64,000 nt of DNA from SHAN690 sp040221375 (lineage in GTDB: Bacteria > Bacteroidota > Bacteroidia > Flavobacteriales_G > Salibacteraceae). Below, piece by piece: positions 62,145 through 64,000 of this stretch. The notes beneath the pieces were generated by a model. The model made no database searches and was not told the origin of the DNA. It saw only the letters and a list, made by a program, of their open reading frames with translations. The stretch is from positions 13,280 through 77,279 of the forward strand of contig JAVKEP010000089.1 in assembly GCA_040221375.1 (NCBI GenBank), read 5' to 3'. How positions within the stretch are numbered: position 1 is the stretch's first letter; the number at the start of each line of letters is the position of its first letter. Position numbers and translations under genes: made by a program.

Positions 62145-63476
62145 GTGAATAGCGAAATATTTGAATTTTGGGAATTGTTGGTCATGCCAATCTACTTGGT
62201 TTTGATCATTGGAGTTGCCTATTTGGTAGCTCCGAAAAATGAACGAAGCCTGTTTATGTGGGCGCTATCTGCCCGTATTGGAGGCGCACTCTTATTCGCG
62301 AGCATCTATCTTTTCTATTACGGAGGCGGCGATACCATTGCATATTACTTAACAGCTAAGCCGTTTGTCTCCTTGTTATTTGATCGTCCGATGGATGCCA
62401 TGAATGCCCTCCTGTCATCGTACTCCAACGAAAATTATGCGCTCTTCAATCAAAACACTGGCTACCCACTCAAGTATATTTATGTGGATAATCAAACTTT
62501 TACGGTCTCCAGGGTAATTTCACCAATCCTGCTCGTCAGCATGAATCGCTACCTGCCTGCTACCTTAGTTCTCAGCGCATTGAGCTTCATTGGTCCATGG
62601 AAGCTGTACGAAGTTTTTAAAGACGCTTTTGGCCATCAGCGCATTGCTGCCATCGCTGCGCTTTTCGTTCCCAGCGTACTTTTTTGGGGCACCGGAATAT
62701 CAAAGGATACGGTGACCTTCGCTTCAGCGGCATACTTGATTTATGGCTTTTATTTTACAATCATCAAGCGAGACATAAAGATTGGCCGAATTATCGGATC
62801 GGTTATCGCACTCTACCTCATACTCGCGATCAAACCATACATCTTCATCGCGCTTCTACCGGGCATCTTTCTTTGGCTTTTGAGTACGCCTATTGCCAAG
62901 ATTAAGAGTAATTTCTTGCGGCGCTTCACGATTCCATTCATTGCCGTAATGAGTTCGCTGCTCTTCATTTTCGCCTTTCAGCAATTCAATGAACTTTTGG
63001 GCGACTATTCCGCCGACCAAATACTTGAAAAGGCCCTTCTGACGCAAGACGACTTGAAGCGAGACTACTACGGCGGCAATTCATTCGATATCGGTGAGGT
63101 AGACCCTACGTTCTTAGGGGTCTTGGCCAAGTTCCCGATCGCCACGCTCTACGGCCTGTACGGCCCCAGTTTACTTGATGTTCAGAACATCGTAATGCTT
63201 TTCAGTGCGCTTGAAAACACCATCTTGCTATTGCTGACGCTTCGTATTTTGTTTCGGCTAAAATTCCGAAGGCTGGCAAACATCATGCTCGACTCTCCCA
63301 TCTTATCGTTTTGTCTGGTTTTCACGCTGCTCTTTGCATTTTCCATCGGCTTTACGACGCCCAATTTCGGGGCGATGGTGAGGTTCAAGATTCCCCTTTT
63401 ACCCTTTTTCGTATTCTACCTTTTGATCGTACAACAGCTTCTCAATCACCCCAGTAAAAACAGCCTCCAATCCTAG
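62145..63476 (+). CDS. Polytopic membrane protein, possibly a polysaccharide polymerase
   Basis: A 443-aa protein with about 10 membrane helices. The GGGDTIAYY loop near residue 65 and a FWGTGISKDTV segment resemble Wzy/EpsG-like or GT-C membrane enzymes, but the match is loose. The GTG start at 62145 leads straight into the first helix. With galE beside it, a role in surface glycan assembly is plausible. Function unproven. Confidence 0.7.
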   Translation: MNSEIFEFWELLVMPIYLVLIIGVAYLVAPKNERSLFMWALSARIGGALLFASIYLFYYGGGDTIAYYLTAKPFVSLLFDRPMDAMNALLSSYSNENYALFNQNTGYPLKYIYVDNQTFTVSRVISPILLVSMNRYLPATLVLSALSFIGPWKLYEVFKDAFGHQRIAAIAALFVPSVLFWGTGISKDTVTFASAAYLIYGFYFTIIKRDIKIGRIIGSVIALYLILAIKPYIFIALLPGIFLWLLSTPIAKIKSNFLRRFTIPFIAVMSSLLFIFAFQQFNELLGDYSADQILEKALLTQDDLKRDYYGGNSFDIGEVDPTFLGVLAKFPIATLYGLYGPSLLDVQNIVMLFSALENTILLLLTLRILFRLKFRRLANIMLDSPILSFCLVFTLLFAFSIGFTTPNFGAMVRFKIPLLPFFVFYLLIVQQLLNHPSKNSLQS

Positions 63477-63483
63477 CTCCACT

Positions 63484-64000
63484 ATGCAATTGATATTCGC
63501 ATCTGGTAACCTCAATAAAATCAAAGAGCTCAACGATAAAACGCCGAAGAGCATTTCGATCATTTCCATGCGTGAAAGAGGTTTTCAAGGCGAAATCGAA
63601 GAACCAGGAGCTACCTTGGAAGAAAATGCTCAAATCAAGGCTGAATTCATTCACAACCTATACCACGAAGATGTGTTTGCCGATGACTCTGGATTAGAAA
63701 TCGAAGCCTTAAACGGAGCGCCTGGAGTGCATTCCGCGCGGTATGCTGGACCCGGTTGCTCCTTTGAAGACAACAACCAAAAAGTGCTCTCGGAAATGCA
63801 CCGAATCACTAATCGGAAGGCGAGGTTCAGAACCGTAATCCACCTTATTATCGACGGCAATCACCATCGTTTTGAAGGGGCCATTGACGGCGTGATCATC
63901 CCAGAACTCAGAGGGAACAGTGGCTTTGGCTACGACCCCATATTCCAGCCTTTAGGGGAAGAAAGGACATTCGCTGAAATGACCTTGGAAGAAAAGAATC
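63484..64000 (+). CDS. rdgB: XTP/dITP diphosphatase (3' end outside window)
   Basis: The Ham1/RdgB family is clear from LIFASGNLNKIKELN, FADDSGLEIEALNGAPGVHSAR and GNSGFGYDPIFQP. It hydrolyses non-canonical purine nucleoside triphosphates such as dITP and XTP to keep them out of DNA. The reading frame runs off the window after about 172 residues, so the last 20 or so are missing. It starts 7 bp after the membrane protein gene. Confidence 0.96.
   Translation, partial: MQLIFASGNLNKIKELNDKTPKSISIISMRERGFQGEIEEPGATLEENAQIKAEFIHNLYHEDVFADDSGLEIEALNGAPGVHSARYAGPGCSFEDNNQKVLSEMHRITNRKARFRTVIHLIIDGNHHRFEGAIDGVIIPELRGNSGFGYDPIFQPLGEERTFAEMTLEEKN

Overview
The window looks like a chromosomal segment of a Bacteroidota bacterium, most likely Flavobacteriales. 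The evidence is the gene content (DUF4834, DUF4783, DUF5687 and DUF1684 proteins, a YfhO membrane protein, a DPP-IV plus POT peptide pair, MerTP with a GDCCVxC protein, and a RimK/GCS2/N-formylglutamate amidohydrolase set), weak or absent Shine-Dalgarno signals, several TTG starts, and many ATGA, GTGA and TGATG gene overlaps. No rRNA, tRNA, CRISPR array, transposase or integrase was recognised. Family names come from reading the proteins; no database search was run.

Region 1 (1-13.6 kb) is loosely packed accessory and metabolic DNA. It opens with a three-gene amidoligase operon (RimK-like ATP-grasp, GCS2-like ligase, N-formylglutamate amidohydrolase) whose last gene is cut by an in-frame TAA. 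Then come RidA, DinB, aromatic amino acid hydroxylase, a CHASE-type histidine kinase, SRPBCC and alpha/beta-hydrolase genes, a DUF1801 gene cut by an in-frame TAG, and a MerTP/GDCCVxC mercury module. Region 2 (13.7-20.5 kb) is core metabolism: menC-menE, proline dehydrogenase, an M1 aminopeptidase and a GlcD-like FAD oxidase.

Region 3 (20.7-25.2 kb) is an AT-rich insertion. It holds a Gabija anti-phage system (GajA nuclease/ATPase and a short GajB helicase) with a small gene ahead of gajA, two tiny membrane proteins, an excisionase-like HTH protein, and two different 11-bp tandem repeats at its right edge. Region 4 (25.2-40.2 kb) is housekeeping: DPP-IV plus peptide transporter, thioredoxin-like, histone-deacetylase-like, DUF1684, CPBP, an ABC exporter pair, carB behind a perfect palindrome, DUF4834 and YfhO.

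Region 5 (40.2-56.1 kb) is a glycan and small-molecule cluster: a GT4 glycosyltransferase, a formyltransferase with an extra C-terminal domain, a PIG-L deacetylase, three sulfotransferases, a flippase, a polysaccharide deacetylase, a FemAB/GNAT-like acyltransferase and a DegT-like aminotransferase. Within it sits a tight operon of a fold-type I PLP enzyme, a DAP/ornithine-decarboxylase-like enzyme and an asparagine-synthetase-like protein lacking its glutaminase cysteine. This operon is the best candidate for an undescribed pathway; my inference is that it makes an amine or amide decoration for a sulfated surface glycan.

Region 6 (56.1-64 kb) has an M1 peptidase fused to a probable Omp85-like beta-barrel, nadC, a DUF4783 protein, rlmH, galE, a polymerase-like membrane protein and the start of rdgB.
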